A stretch of 35,847 bases of DNA from Firmicutes bacterium UBA5493 (GCA_002424045.1 DIPH01000041.1:1-35847), one strand, 5' to 3'. Shown: positions 14,495 through 23,190, numbered from the stretch's first letter. A program made the numbers and translations. Notes: generated from the sequence alone by a model not told the origin.

Positions 14495-14725
14495 TTGCAT
14501 CCGTTTCAAATTATAGGTAATACCCCACCTGGAACTTGCCCCGAGTGTGCGGTTGAACACGAACCCGATCAACCGCACAACCAGCAAAGTTTGACCTACC
14601 AGTACAAGTTTTATGCCAAGAACGGCAGATGGCCGACTTGGAAAGACGCGATGGAGCATTGTCCCAACGATGTTAAAGAATTTTGGGTAACGGAACTGAA
14701 AGCGCATGGCGTGGAGGTGACATAA
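14495..14725 (+). CDS. Small Cys-containing phage protein, start uncertain
   Basis: The 76-aa reading begins with TTG CAT CCG at 14495 and has a distinctive body (FQIIGNTPPGTCPECAVEHE; GRWPTWKDAMEHCPNDVKEF) with a CxxC. From memory this resembles small proteins of Firmicutes phages. No good ribosome binding site precedes TTG 14495. A strong one (GGGGGTGAGGTAG) precedes GTG 14479, which lies in another frame and reads MAKK through an A7 run before going out of frame. A one-base shift there would join the two as MAKKHLHPF. Confidence 0.65.
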   Translation: MHPFQIIGNTPPGTCPECAVEHEPDQPHNQQSLTYQYKFYAKNGRWPTWKDAMEHCPNDVKEFWVTELKAHGVEVT

Positions 14726-16975
14726 ATGTCAATCGAAGCTACGCAACTTGAACTTAATCTGACGAATCTCCCGGAACTTAAAGAAGTCAGCGAAGATAAC
14801 GTCCTCGTCGGCACCATTGAAAGAGTGATCTTCCACAACTCCGAAAATGGCTATTCTGTCCTTGAAATCAAGCCCAGGGGAGCTAAATCAGATCTTGATG
14901 AGAGAATTACTGCCGTTGGCAACCTGCCTAATGTAAGGGTGGATGATGAGTATAAATTCGAAGGTGAGTGGAAGTCGCATAGGAAGTACGGCAAGCAATT
15001 TGTGGTTGAAACATGTGAATTACTACTTCCAGTTACTAGGCAGGGCGCAATTAGATATTTATCTACCATTGTCTACGGGGTTGGTCCTGCCAAGGCCAGG
15101 CGGATTGTGGATACTCTGGGTGACAATGCCTTGGATGAGATCAAAGAAAACCCCGATTGCTTGAACCAGTTTGATTTTTTGAAGCCGCAGCAGGCCAAAG
15201 AAATAGCTGCCAACATCACTCAGAATGAAACAGCCGCAGAACTGTCTGGTCTAATCTGCCGGGAAGGAATCACACCAGCACTTGTACATAAAATCGTAGC
15301 TAAATTTGGTTCGGAATCGATTCAAATCGTAAAAGATAATCCTTACATTCTGGCAGACGAGCTCTGGGGAGTGGGGTTCAAGAAAGCAGATGCGGTGGCT
15401 CAGGCCATTGGCATTGAACAGGATAGCCCATTTAGAGTTGGGGCAGCAGTTAAGTATTTGCTCACTGAAGCTGGCACCGAAGGGCACTGTTATCTAAGAC
15501 CCCGGGACATCTTGGCGAAGGCCAAGGATTTACTTGATTTTGATGTAGATGTTGAGTTGGTCTCTGGCGCAGTGGAGGAACTGATTGAGTCGGGTCTGGC
15601 TGTTAGGGAAGGCAATGCGGTGTATGGTGAGGATTTGTATTTGGCTGAGGTGAGATTGGCTGCAAGGGTCAGGGAGTTTGCGGGGCAACCGTTTTTCCCC
15701 ATACGGAACCTTGGGGCACTGCTCGATTGGTCGGAAGAGGACGCTGGCATGGAGTATGCAGCCGAACAGCGCGATGCTGTCGGAGAAGCACTGTGTAATC
15801 AACTTACGGTAATTACGGGTGGTCCAGGTACAGGCAAGACAACCGTGATTCGATCCATTTGTGAGATCTCCAAACAAGAGAAATTGCACCGCCATATCTT
15901 ACTTGCCAGTCCCACTGGTAGAGCAGCACAGCGCATGGAAGAGGCCACGGGATACGAAGCCAAGACAATACATAGGTTACTCAGATACAACCCGAATTCG
16001 GGCGGTTTTGAGTACGGCTATGGAAATCCATTGCCCGGCCCTGCACTTGTAGTGATTGATGAGGCTAGTATGATGGATGTTCAGCTTGCCAAGGATCTGT
16101 TTGCAGCGTTGAACCCCGGCGATCATCAAGTCGTCCTGGTCGGAGACGTTGACCAGCTTCCCTCAGTTGGGCCTGGTTCGGTACTCAGAGACATAATCCG
16201 TTCCCACGAAATCACTATAACAAGGCTTAGATACAACTACCGCCAGGCCGGTGGTTCCAAAATAGCTCAATACGCCAATGACCTAACTGAAGGCAAAACG
16301 CCTCCAACATTATCGTCAGGCGATTACGAGTATATCTCTGTTGGTGATGATGTGATGGCCGCAAATGAGGTCTTAAGTCAGGTTAGGTTAGCTCTTAAGC
16401 GTGGCATGGGCGTGATGGATTTTCAAGTCCTTGCACCTATGAGGCGTGGCAAATGTGGAGTGACAGCACTCAATCAAGCTATCAGGGATATTGCAAATCC
16501 TTGGCGGAAGGGTATTCCACAGTTGGGGCAGTTTCGGGCCGGGGATAAGGTCATGGTGACCAAAAACAACTACGATCTAGAGGTCTTTAATGGCCAGATG
16601 GGTCTAGTCACAGAGATCAAGAAGGGAAGCATGACGGCAAACATTGACGGTTCCGGCGTCGAGTTTGCAGTGGAGGACTTGGATCTTCTGCAGTTGGCAT
16701 ATGCAGCTACAATCCATAAATCGCAGGGCAGCGAATTTCCCTTGGTCATCATGCCCCTTCTTAGACACCATTATATCATGCTGCAAAGGAATCTGTTGTA
16801 CACAGCCATGACTCGTGCTAAGGATAGGTTAGTTCTCATATCAGATGGTTTTGGCGTCAAGCAAGCAGCGCGTAACAACAAAATCGAAGAACGCTACAGC
16901 TTACTCGCCGAGCGGATTCAAGGGCAGGAAAATCACACTAGGGATAGTGATAGCAATGAAAAAGCAGAAATATGA
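14726..16975 (+). CDS. recD2: RecD2-like ATP-dependent DNA helicase
   Basis: This 749-aa superfamily 1B helicase has an N-terminal OB-like domain (VGTIERVIFHNSENGYSVLE), a helix-hairpin-helix region (YGVGPAKARRIVDTLG, about 112-130), and the motor. Walker A GGPGTGKTTVI lies near 365, Walker B VVIDEASMMD near 440, a Q-rich motif III GDVDQLPSVGPG near 472, and the C-terminal ATIHKSQGSEFPLVI near 657. Length and order match Gram-positive RecD2 (YrrC), which unwinds 5' to 3'. ATG 14726 has GGAGGTGACATAA. The last 20 bases overlap the primase-helicase gene. It probably serves as the phage replicative or recombination helicase alongside SbcCD. Confidence 0.95.
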   Translation: MSIEATQLELNLTNLPELKEVSEDNVLVGTIERVIFHNSENGYSVLEIKPRGAKSDLDERITAVGNLPNVRVDDEYKFEGEWKSHRKYGKQFVVETCELLLPVTRQGAIRYLSTIVYGVGPAKARRIVDTLGDNALDEIKENPDCLNQFDFLKPQQAKEIAANITQNETAAELSGLICREGITPALVHKIVAKFGSESIQIVKDNPYILADELWGVGFKKADAVAQAIGIEQDSPFRVGAAVKYLLTEAGTEGHCYLRPRDILAKAKDLLDFDVDVELVSGAVEELIESGLAVREGNAVYGEDLYLAEVRLAARVREFAGQPFFPIRNLGALLDWSEEDAGMEYAAEQRDAVGEALCNQLTVITGGPGTGKTTVIRSICEISKQEKLHRHILLASPTGRAAQRMEEATGYEAKTIHRLLRYNPNSGGFEYGYGNPLPGPALVVIDEASMMDVQLAKDLFAALNPGDHQVVLVGDVDQLPSVGPGSVLRDIIRSHEITITRLRYNYRQAGGSKIAQYANDLTEGKTPPTLSSGDYEYISVGDDVMAANEVLSQVRLALKRGMGVMDFQVLAPMRRGKCGVTALNQAIRDIANPWRKGIPQLGQFRAGDKVMVTKNNYDLEVFNGQMGLVTEIKKGSMTANIDGSGVEFAVEDLDLLQLAYAATIHKSQGSEFPLVIMPLLRHHYIMLQRNLLYTAMTRAKDRLVLISDGFGVKQAARNNKIEERYSLLAERIQGQENHTRDSDSNEKAEI

Positions 16976-19880
16976 CATAGACAATGCTGTACTTGACTGG
17001 GGTGCATTTTGGAGCGAAGCTCTGGGAATTGAAGCGGGTGGCACAGACTGGGCGCTTGCCACCTGCCCGGCTTGTCACACTAAAGCGGCTTTATCCATAC
17101 AAACTAAGCCCCCTGGTAAATGGAGATGTAAGGCTTGCAGTAAGCATGGGGCAGGAGCCATTGAGTTTTTACAAGTGCTCCGTGGCATGGATGAGGCTAG
17201 CGCGGCTCGTGATCTTGTTGCTTTCAACCAAGCACAGCAGTTAAAAGAGCAAAAGCAGCTGTCCTCATCGCAACAAATTTATGAGGCGTATCTTTCAGAG
17301 TGCCAGCTGGACTCAAAACATAGAGCCGAGCTGAAGCTCAAACGAGGGTTCACGGACACAACAATCAATGATCTAAGATTTGTATCATCGGGGAATAAAC
17401 AAGCCCTAGAATCGCTGAAAAATGAGTTTGATATCGAGGCACTAATCACCGCTGGGGTCTTTGTGAGGGTGAATAACGCAGTAGTACCCGCAGCGCAACT
17501 AACAGAGCCAGACCGTGTCATTATACCTTATCTTGATTCTTCCAGGCGGGTTACTTTGCTTAGACCTCACAAGCTAGGTTTGCAGGATGTGAGGGTTCAG
17601 CCCTATTGCAGCTTTTTACTTAAGGGCAAGCCCAAACACATCATAATTACAGAGGGTGAATTCAAGGCAGCAGCCCTCTACCAATTGGGCATCCCGGCCA
17701 TTGCTATACCAGGGGTAAGTAGTTTTGCTAGTAAGCACTTTGAGCGATTAGTGTCGCTTCTAGAACAGCACAGTGTAAAACATGTCACAGTCGTCTTTGA
17801 CAACGAAATCAAGGATAACCCGAACTTCTCCAACTACAAACAGAAACCCGAAGACCGCTGGGACACGCCTTACTGGGCTTACATCATGGGTTACAAACTT
17901 AGTCGCAAAGGATTCATCGCAGACATCGGGACACTCCCAGTTGATTGGATGCAAAGTGGCAAGATTGACTTTGATATGGCTCTGGCCATGGGTAAGACCA
18001 AGCAAGATATGGTCAATGTGATTCGCGCAGCTGTGCCACCAACAGAGTACCTGGATACACTGCCTGAAAGTGCTCAGCGGATTGTTCGGCGTAAAATTGC
18101 CCGGTATTTTACCAACTCGCCCATCAGGCGGGAGTACGGGAAATATTTAATCGAACGGAAAAAAGGCGATGTCGTCTATGAAGAGCAGCTTTCCAATTTT
18201 GTGATAGATATTGAAGCGAGCTATTTTTCCGCTGAGGGGTGTGTGCGTCATATGCGTTTCGTGAATCAGTTTGGAGAGAAATCCGATGCCTTTACCATGT
18301 TGCCAATTGACATGGCCGGCCCCGGGGAGTTCAAAAAATTCTGTTTTTCCAAGGGCAATTACGTGTTTGAGGGCACTGGCACAGACTTAACCGAGATCTG
18401 GAAATATGAGCTGGCCAGGGACAGCGGGGCTATTATTTACACACCAGAGATGATCGGCGAGATAAAGCCGGGGTTTTGGCTCTTTGGCAATTTGGCCATC
18501 AAGAATCATCTGAGCAGCGTTGGAATGTATGGGGAGAGTGAACCGAGCTCATCCAGTGCATTACTGTATGAGGACGGCATGGCCTACAGTGAGGTTTTAT
18601 GTCCTGACGATGACGGAGTGTTTTGGGTTGACGGTATAGGATATAAACCCCAGTCGCTTGATATCGGCCCTAGAGGTGAGCAATCCCAGGATGCCATACC
18701 CAGCTTGTACATATCCAGCAATCCCAAGGGGTTAATCAAGGAGGTTGCCGAGCGCTTTAAGGATAATGTGGGTAGTTATGCCGCTTACATGGGTATTGGA
18801 TGGGTGGTTGCATCAATTTTTAGCAGAGTTATTTTCAAGGAGTTTAAGTCATCTCCTTTCTTGTTCCCTCACGGGAAGCGTCAGTCCGGCAAAACAACGT
18901 ATATGCGCTGGATTATGATGTTTTTCGGGATTGAAACCGAGGGAATTGGCCTTAAGGAATCAACACAAAACTACATCATGCGAGTGCTTGCGTATCGCTC
19001 CAGTCTTGGGGTGTGGTTTGATGAGTATCGAAATGAGAGGGATGTAACTAAAAAAGACGGCTATCTCAGATCCGCCTACAACCGGCAGGCATCTGGTAAA
19101 GGAATCAAGTCTGAGTTTGGGGCCAGATCCTATTCTGTCCATAGTACTGTTGCAATTTCTGGCGAGGAGCTTCCGCAAGATAATGGGCTTTTCACCAGGA
19201 CCATACCACTTCAGATCAGCGAAAATAAACGAAATCGGGAGCACTATGATTGGCTCAACAAGACGAGTGAAAAATTCAGTGGATTTGTCTATCACCTGAT
19301 CGTTAACTATCCGTACTATGCTCCTAAAATTCTTAAGGCCATTCGCGAGATGAAGGCAGCTCTTGTAGAGCAAGACATTACAGACCGCACAGCCGAAAAT
19401 TGGGCCATCCTTGCAGCTTGTTTTGATGTCACAGTCAAGCAGGACCCAAAGTTCATCAAATGGGTATTCAAGGAGTGTCAAGAGGTTAAGCAGGCAGCTG
19501 AAGAAGAGCACATGCTGGCGCAGTTTTGGTCTGATGTGGTAGTGCTGGAGTCCGAGGGTGAGCTGGGACTGGATCACTTCAAGGTCTTGAAATACAGCGA
19601 AGAATTTGCTGTATGGTTTCCTGCTGTTTATAACAAATGGGCTGAATACTACCGCAGGAGAACTGGCAAAGAGCCATTTGACCGTATGAGTGTACTTAAG
19701 TATTTGCAGGACGAGTCGTATTGCAAAGATTCGAGGACAGTTAGATTTAGTGGGGCGGCCAGGAAGGCAGTAATTATTTCATTAGCTGATAACAGCGTTC
19801 CATCCACCGTGATTGAGTTGGCTGAAAGTGTATCAGAAAGAGAGGCACGAATGCAGCATGCTTCAAGGCAAGGCGGTTAG
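16956..19880 (+). CDS. Fused primase-helicase (zinc finger, TOPRIM-like, AAA+ ATPase)
   Basis: The protein has 974 aa from ATG 16956 (MKKQKYDIDN), overlapping the end of the RecD2-like gene; a longer in-frame ORF from 16845 lies wholly inside recD2 and is not used. The N-terminal zinc ribbon is CPAC…CKAC (about 37-62), typical of phage primases. A TOPRIM-like segment IIITEGEFKAAALYQLGIPA lies near 228. The C-terminal ATPase has Walker A HGKRQSGKTTY near 640, followed by a D/E-rich region (VWFDEYRNERD, about 687). Such proteins make primers and open the duplex at phage origins. The iteron-like region directly downstream fits. Confidence 0.88.
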   Translation: MKKQKYDIDNAVLDWGAFWSEALGIEAGGTDWALATCPACHTKAALSIQTKPPGKWRCKACSKHGAGAIEFLQVLRGMDEASAARDLVAFNQAQQLKEQKQLSSSQQIYEAYLSECQLDSKHRAELKLKRGFTDTTINDLRFVSSGNKQALESLKNEFDIEALITAGVFVRVNNAVVPAAQLTEPDRVIIPYLDSSRRVTLLRPHKLGLQDVRVQPYCSFLLKGKPKHIIITEGEFKAAALYQLGIPAIAIPGVSSFASKHFERLVSLLEQHSVKHVTVVFDNEIKDNPNFSNYKQKPEDRWDTPYWAYIMGYKLSRKGFIADIGTLPVDWMQSGKIDFDMALAMGKTKQDMVNVIRAAVPPTEYLDTLPESAQRIVRRKIARYFTNSPIRREYGKYLIERKKGDVVYEEQLSNFVIDIEASYFSAEGCVRHMRFVNQFGEKSDAFTMLPIDMAGPGEFKKFCFSKGNYVFEGTGTDLTEIWKYELARDSGAIIYTPEMIGEIKPGFWLFGNLAIKNHLSSVGMYGESEPSSSSALLYEDGMAYSEVLCPDDDGVFWVDGIGYKPQSLDIGPRGEQSQDAIPSLYISSNPKGLIKEVAERFKDNVGSYAAYMGIGWVVASIFSRVIFKEFKSSPFLFPHGKRQSGKTTYMRWIMMFFGIETEGIGLKESTQNYIMRVLAYRSSLGVWFDEYRNERDVTKKDGYLRSAYNRQASGKGIKSEFGARSYSVHSTVAISGEELPQDNGLFTRTIPLQISENKRNREHYDWLNKTSEKFSGFVYHLIVNYPYYAPKILKAIREMKAALVEQDITDRTAENWAILAACFDVTVKQDPKFIKWVFKECQEVKQAAEEEHMLAQFWSDVVVLESEGELGLDHFKVLKYSEEFAVWFPAVYNKWAEYYRRRTGKEPFDRMSVLKYLQDESYCKDSRTVRFSGAARKAVIISLADNSVPSTVIELAESVSEREARMQHASRQGG

Positions 19881-19886
19881 CAGAAA

Positions 19887-20151
19887 GTTACAGAGTTACA
19901 ATGGGTTACGCAGGGAGTTACAGTTCAAATCCTGATTGCAAGGGCATCTCGGCAATTTGTAACTTCGTAACCCGCAAACCCTGAGAGTTTCAAAATATAA
20001 AAGAAGAATTTTTGTCACGTCTAATAATGTCATTTCTTTGTTTTGATTATATGGGTGCGATTCAGAGGACACAAAGTTACACTTTGCATAGACCTCGATA
20101 AATAGCCGGTCTCAGGTGTAACCAGAATGTAATCTACTGTAACTCCGTAAC
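19887..20151. repeat. GTAAC iteron cluster, probable phage replication origin
   Basis: The gap between the primase-helicase and the next gene has ten exact GTAAC/GTTAC pentamers, five in each orientation. GTTAC lies at 19887, 19895, 19905, 19917 and 20076. GTAAC lies at 19959, 19967, 20118, 20139 and 20147. Three pairs share an 8-bp period and a consensus GTAACTYYGTAAC: 19887-19899 (minus), 19959-19971 and 20139-20151 (plus). GGGTTACG (19903-19910) and CGTAACCC (19966-19973) could form a long cruciform. An AT-rich stretch (about 19985-20050) lies between the clusters. Iterons beside an AT-rich element directly after a replication gene are the usual make-up of a theta origin. Confidence 0.65.
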
Positions 20152-20177
20152 TTTTCCACTGGAAAGGAGTAGCCACC

Positions 20178-20564
20178 ATGAACAAGTACTCTCAAATTCT
20201 TACGGGCAAAAAACCAATGTCGGATTCGGATCGTGATCCTCGCCCTGATTTAAGAGAGGATCACATCGACTGGGCCAGTGTGCTGATCACTGCCCAAAAA
20301 TACGATGCCAAAATTTTAGTAGATAGAACGTTTTCAGGCCAATCAAATGGGCCCAAATCAGGATTGCCCTGTGACGGCAGCATTTTTGGTCTACTTCATG
20401 GCCTGCGCTGCGGTGGGGCAAGGCTTAACAAGCTTGATACAGGTGGTCTTAAGCTTGACTACGAGCCCTTGCTAGGCGCCTGGTGCAAGGATGCGTTGTT
20501 AGCTGATTGGCTCATGCCACTTAGAAAAGAGATGGCTGCCGTGTTTAGGCGAGCTGTAGCGTAA
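20178..20564 (+). CDS. Hypothetical 128-aa phage protein
   Basis: ATG 20178 follows GGAAAGGAGTAGCCACC. The product is soluble, with conserved-looking segments (DHIDWASVLITAQKYDAKIL; IFGLLHGLRCGGARL; LGAWCKDALLADWLMPLRKE). It sits directly beyond the iteron region, so it may be an origin-linked replication accessory. No family was recognised. Confidence 0.7.
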   Translation: MNKYSQILTGKKPMSDSDRDPRPDLREDHIDWASVLITAQKYDAKILVDRTFSGQSNGPKSGLPCDGSIFGLLHGLRCGGARLNKLDTGGLKLDYEPLLGAWCKDALLADWLMPLRKEMAAVFRRAVA

Positions 20565-20761
20565 ATAAATCAATCGCGATCACTTGTGTTGGATCATTTG
20601 AATAAGGACTGATGCTATGGACTAACTCACAACAACATATAGTGTTTGAACATTTCCAAAAACACTATCCTGGTAGTGTCCAGTTAAAGTCACCCAATTT
20701 TGAGAGACGAGTGCTAAGTGGTAGAGAGTAAGGATCAACTCACAAACATGGAGGTAGACCA
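20565..20761. other. Intergenic stretch with TAGTGT inverted repeats
   Basis: No gene is seen here. A perfect 9-bp inverted repeat ATAGTGTTT (20639-20647) / AAACACTAT (20660-20668) overlaps a second one, ACACTA (20662-20667) / TAGTGT (20674-20679). Three copies of the same hexamer suggest binding sites for a regulator or competing hairpins in the leader RNA of the downstream genes. Confidence 0.4.
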
Positions 20762-21022
20762 ATGATACTCATACTTTGTACGGTAGTAATCTTAAGTCTA
20801 GTGGCGGTGTACAAGCTGTTGGAAGTACAGAGATTGGAGAAACGCTGCAAACATCTCCGAAGAGAAAGGATTACGTGGGCCAAGAGAGCCCTAGAATCCG
20901 AACAGAAGCTGAAGGTAACCCAGGATATCTGCAATGTCACTATGAGAAATTGTCTTGAGTATAAAAGGGAATTAACCCTGAGCAAGTTGAGCACGGAATC
21001 CAAGGAGGGAGTTGCATCATGA
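20762..21022 (+). CDS. Small single-span membrane protein
   Basis: The 86-aa product starts at ATG 20762 after ATGGAGGTAGACC. An N-terminal hydrophobic segment (MILILCTVVILSLVAVYKLL) is followed by a charged helix (LEKRCKHLRRERITWAKRAL). The layout recalls Rz-type spanins or other short phage membrane proteins, but it is far from a lysis cassette. The role is unknown. Confidence 0.65.
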   Translation: MILILCTVVILSLVAVYKLLEVQRLEKRCKHLRRERITWAKRALESEQKLKVTQDICNVTMRNCLEYKRELTLSKLSTESKEGVAS

Positions 21023-21378
21023 GAAAAACGACTGACAAAGCTGGCAGGTCAATCCGGGGAACCCAGCAAACCATCACGAAGACCCGGTACATCCTGTTTA
21101 ATGGCCGGCATCATGCAGTAAGGCTTGGTGAGGAGGAGGATTTAGAAACGCTCGAAATGGAAGCCAGAAGCCTCCACGAAGTAATTGGTGACTCCTACAG
21201 GATTTATGATACAGAGCTTCAGGATAATGTGTACCACTGGCCGTTGGTAGAACAGCAATGCAGGGTTTGTGGTTGTACCTGGAACAATGCTTGCCAAGGT
21301 GGTTGTTACTGGGTCGAGGAGGAACTTTGCAGCCGGTGTGTGGGTCAACAGGGGCCTGACATAAGGGAGGTGGGGTAG
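21019..21378 (+). CDS. Small Cys-rich (zinc-binding) phage protein
   Basis: This 119-aa protein overlaps the previous stop by 4 bases. The C-terminal half carries CRVCGCTWNNACQGGCYWVE…CSRC, a motif of six or more cysteines recurring in phage proteins of unknown role and consistent with zinc binding. The N-terminal half is basic with a beta-like segment (RYILFNGRHHAVRLGEEE). No enzymatic motif is seen. Confidence 0.75.
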   Translation: MRKTTDKAGRSIRGTQQTITKTRYILFNGRHHAVRLGEEEDLETLEMEARSLHEVIGDSYRIYDTELQDNVYHWPLVEQQCRVCGCTWNNACQGGCYWVEEELCSRCVGQQGPDIREVG

Positions 21379-21564
21379 ATGATTGACAAGATTCATGGAG
21401 TTTATTATCTCATCTGTGATATCTGCGAGGACGAAAGTGAAGCCATTGGGTTCCTTGAATTCGATGAAGCTGTGGAGTACAAGAAAGACAATGGTTGGCA
21501 AAGTGAACGAGATTGGATATCTGATGAATGGATCGACATTTGCCCCGATTGTCAAGAGCAATGA
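21379..21564 (+). CDS. Small zinc-ribbon protein
   Basis: The 61-aa product begins directly after the upstream stop (GGGAGGTGGGGTAG then ATG). CDICEDES near residues 13-20 and CPDCQEQ at the end give two CxxC knuckles around an AVEYKKDNGW helix, a compact zinc ribbon. Function unknown; one of four Cys-knuckle proteins in a row. Confidence 0.7.
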   Translation: MIDKIHGVYYLICDICEDESEAIGFLEFDEAVEYKKDNGWQSERDWISDEWIDICPDCQEQ

Positions 21565-21779
21565 TCGCTGACAAAAGGCAATGGACATGTGACATGTGCC
21601 GCCGAAGGGCCTCCCCCAAAAAAGCATCAGAAGAAGAGTGGGAGCTCCATGCTTCGAGCAAAGAACCAATAATAATATGTCTCAGCTGTCAATTGAAGAT
21701 CCGGAAGATGGTAGCCCTACATCTATTTGGGAGTACCGAATTAGACGAAATCAACAAAATTAAGGAGAGGACAACATGA
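21561..21779 (+). CDS. Small two-knuckle zinc protein
   Basis: ATG 21561 overlaps the preceding TGA by 4 bases and gives 72 aa; a longer form from 21528 is a shadow of the neighbour. CDMCRRRA at about 10-17 and CLSCQLKI at about 41-48 are the metal-binding pairs. The last residues overlap the resolvase start. Confidence 0.65.
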   Translation: MIADKRQWTCDMCRRRASPKKASEEEWELHASSKEPIIICLSCQLKIRKMVALHLFGSTELDEINKIKERTT

Positions 21780-22297
21780 TCGTAATCGGTTTGGATTTAT
21801 CGCTAACAAGTACCGGGGCTGTAGTATTAGGCCCCGGGGAGGAACAGGGCGATTTCTGTACTGAAGAAAGCCTAGTTATCAAAAGCAAATATAAAGGTGA
21901 GGCCAGGCTTGAGCATTTGAGAGAGCAGATCATGGTATTGGTTAGTCTCAATCAACCAGATCTCATAGTGATCGAAGGCTACGCCTTTGGCCGACCTAAT
22001 GCGATGGCTCCAATCGCAGAGCTTGGTGGAGTTGTAAAGCATAGTTTGTATATCAATGGGTGGCCATTTATATTAGTGCCCCCTACTCGTGTAAAGAAGT
22101 TTGCTTGTGGTAAGGGCAATGCAAAAAAGGATGAAGTTAGGTTGGGTGTCTACAAGCGCTGGGGCTTTGAGGCCAAGACCAATGATGAAGTTGATGCTTA
22201 TGCATTAGCTAGAGTAGGACTAGCCTACCTAGGAGTAGATGATGACTTGATTAAGCCACAAATTGAAGTTGTGAAGGATTTGAAGAAGAGTGCGTGA
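21776..22297 (+). CDS. RuvC-like Holliday junction resolvase
   Basis: This 173-aa RNase H-fold protein has the metal-binding acidic residues: the first Asp in IVIGLDLSLTSTG (residue 7), Glu in PDLIVIEGYAFG (about 66), and the C-terminal pair in NDEVDAYALARVGL (about 138-141). The GKGNAKKDEVRLGVYKRWG stretch is typical of phage RuvC homologues. It would resolve branched DNA before packaging, complementing SbcCD and RecD2. Confidence 0.88.
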   Translation: MIVIGLDLSLTSTGAVVLGPGEEQGDFCTEESLVIKSKYKGEARLEHLREQIMVLVSLNQPDLIVIEGYAFGRPNAMAPIAELGGVVKHSLYINGWPFILVPPTRVKKFACGKGNAKKDEVRLGVYKRWGFEAKTNDEVDAYALARVGLAYLGVDDDLIKPQIEVVKDLKKSA

Positions 22298-22472
22298 GGT
22301 GGATAAGCGCATTCCCTGGTGGATTAACTTCCTAGCTAAACGTCATCCATTTTGGTTTTGCCCAGATTGCGTGGCTATAAAGAGGGGAGACGACTTCCAA
22401 GTCTCCAGTTGGTGGGAGATGTTGAAGTGGTGGGCTATGAGTCGGTGTGCAAGCTGTGGAGCCGAGGAGTAG
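22290..22472 (+). CDS. Small zinc-ribbon protein, Trp-rich
   Basis: The 60-aa product starts at GTG 22290 within the end of the resolvase gene. CPDC (about 24-27) and CASC (about 53-56) form a zinc ribbon. Trp is unusually common (IPWWINFLAKRHPFWF; SSWWEMLKWWAM). Function unknown. Confidence 0.65.
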   Translation: MREVDKRIPWWINFLAKRHPFWFCPDCVAIKRGDDFQVSSWWEMLKWWAMSRCASCGAEE

Positions 22473-22565
22473 ATTGTATACGACATGACTAAAACCTTTG
22501 TTTCACTCACAATAACAAGCAGGAAAATGCTACCATCATCACGAAATGTTAGGAGAGTGTGAATC

Positions 22566-22712
22566 GTGGATAACAAAACTATGTCGATTGGTGAGGCTTT
22601 AAAAAGCGTAGAAGCTGCGCTGAAGTCTATACAGTACGGTGAGATTATCATAAAAGTTCAAAATGGGAAGCCCATCTTCGTGGACAAGTATGAGCGGGAG
22701 AGGGTGGGGTAG
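22566..22712 (+). CDS. DUF2292/YezD-like small protein
   Basis: The 48-aa product begins at GTG 22566 after AGGAGAGTGTGAATC. It has a helix (IGEALKSVEAALKSI) followed by YGEIIIKVQNGKPIFVDK, the strand-turn-strand pattern of the DUF2292 family of tiny Firmicutes proteins. Role unknown. It opens the accessory stretch before the late genes. Confidence 0.7.
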   Translation: MDNKTMSIGEALKSVEAALKSIQYGEIIIKVQNGKPIFVDKYERERVG

Positions 22713-22721
22713 GGGGCATCT

Positions 22722-23156
22722 ATGGAAATCACAATTTCTGCAGGTATAGTGGCATGGTACGCGGCATTGGTTTCCACTCTGGCAATCGGGATCGATGTTA
22801 TGTTGTACTTACGGGATCGAAACAATATCGTTGTTGAATGTAGGGAATATGAGGTCTTCGGCAAAGATGTGGAGCCGTACAAAAAGGATACCGTTTATGT
22901 CACTATCACTGTTCGGAACAAAGGAGTTTACCCTGTAACCATCGAAAAAGCAGGTTTTTTCACCAAGAACATTGACAAAGACATGATACTGACAGATTCT
23001 CTCCAAGGGCCGCGAGAAATCAACGGAGGGCAAAACACATCTTATTTAGTGGAGAAAGATCTAATTGATGACCTTACTAAGATAAGCAGAGCTTTCGCCA
23101 TAGATGGAGCTGGTAGGGTATATAAAAGCAAGCGATTAAATCTCAACGAAGCTTAG
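22722..23156 (+). CDS. N-terminally anchored membrane protein with beta-sandwich domain (1)
   Basis: The 144-aa product starts at ATG 22722 after AGGGGGCATCT. Residues about 5-30 form one membrane segment (GIVAWYAALVSTLAIGIDVM), followed by LRDR, so the C-terminal domain most likely faces the cytoplasm. That domain is beta-rich with an Ig-like strand pattern (VYVTITVRNKGVYPVTIEKA). The next gene encodes a protein of the same build. It is not a head, tail or lysis gene by position and is probably a lysogenic-conversion (moron) gene; function unknown. Confidence 0.65.
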   Translation: MEITISAGIVAWYAALVSTLAIGIDVMLYLRDRNNIVVECREYEVFGKDVEPYKKDTVYVTITVRNKGVYPVTIEKAGFFTKNIDKDMILTDSLQGPREINGGQNTSYLVEKDLIDDLTKISRAFAIDGAGRVYKSKRLNLNEA

Positions 23157-23190
23157 TCTGAAAAAAGCATAGAAACATGGAGGGTTAAAA

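Noticed and set aside
16845..16955. Longer N-terminus for the primase-helicase
   Set aside because: It lies wholly inside the RecD2-like reading frame and lacks a ribosome binding site.
20674..20695. Insertion-sequence end remnant
   Set aside because: TAGTGTCCAGTTAAAG resembles some IS termini, but no transposase trace, second end or target duplication is visible.
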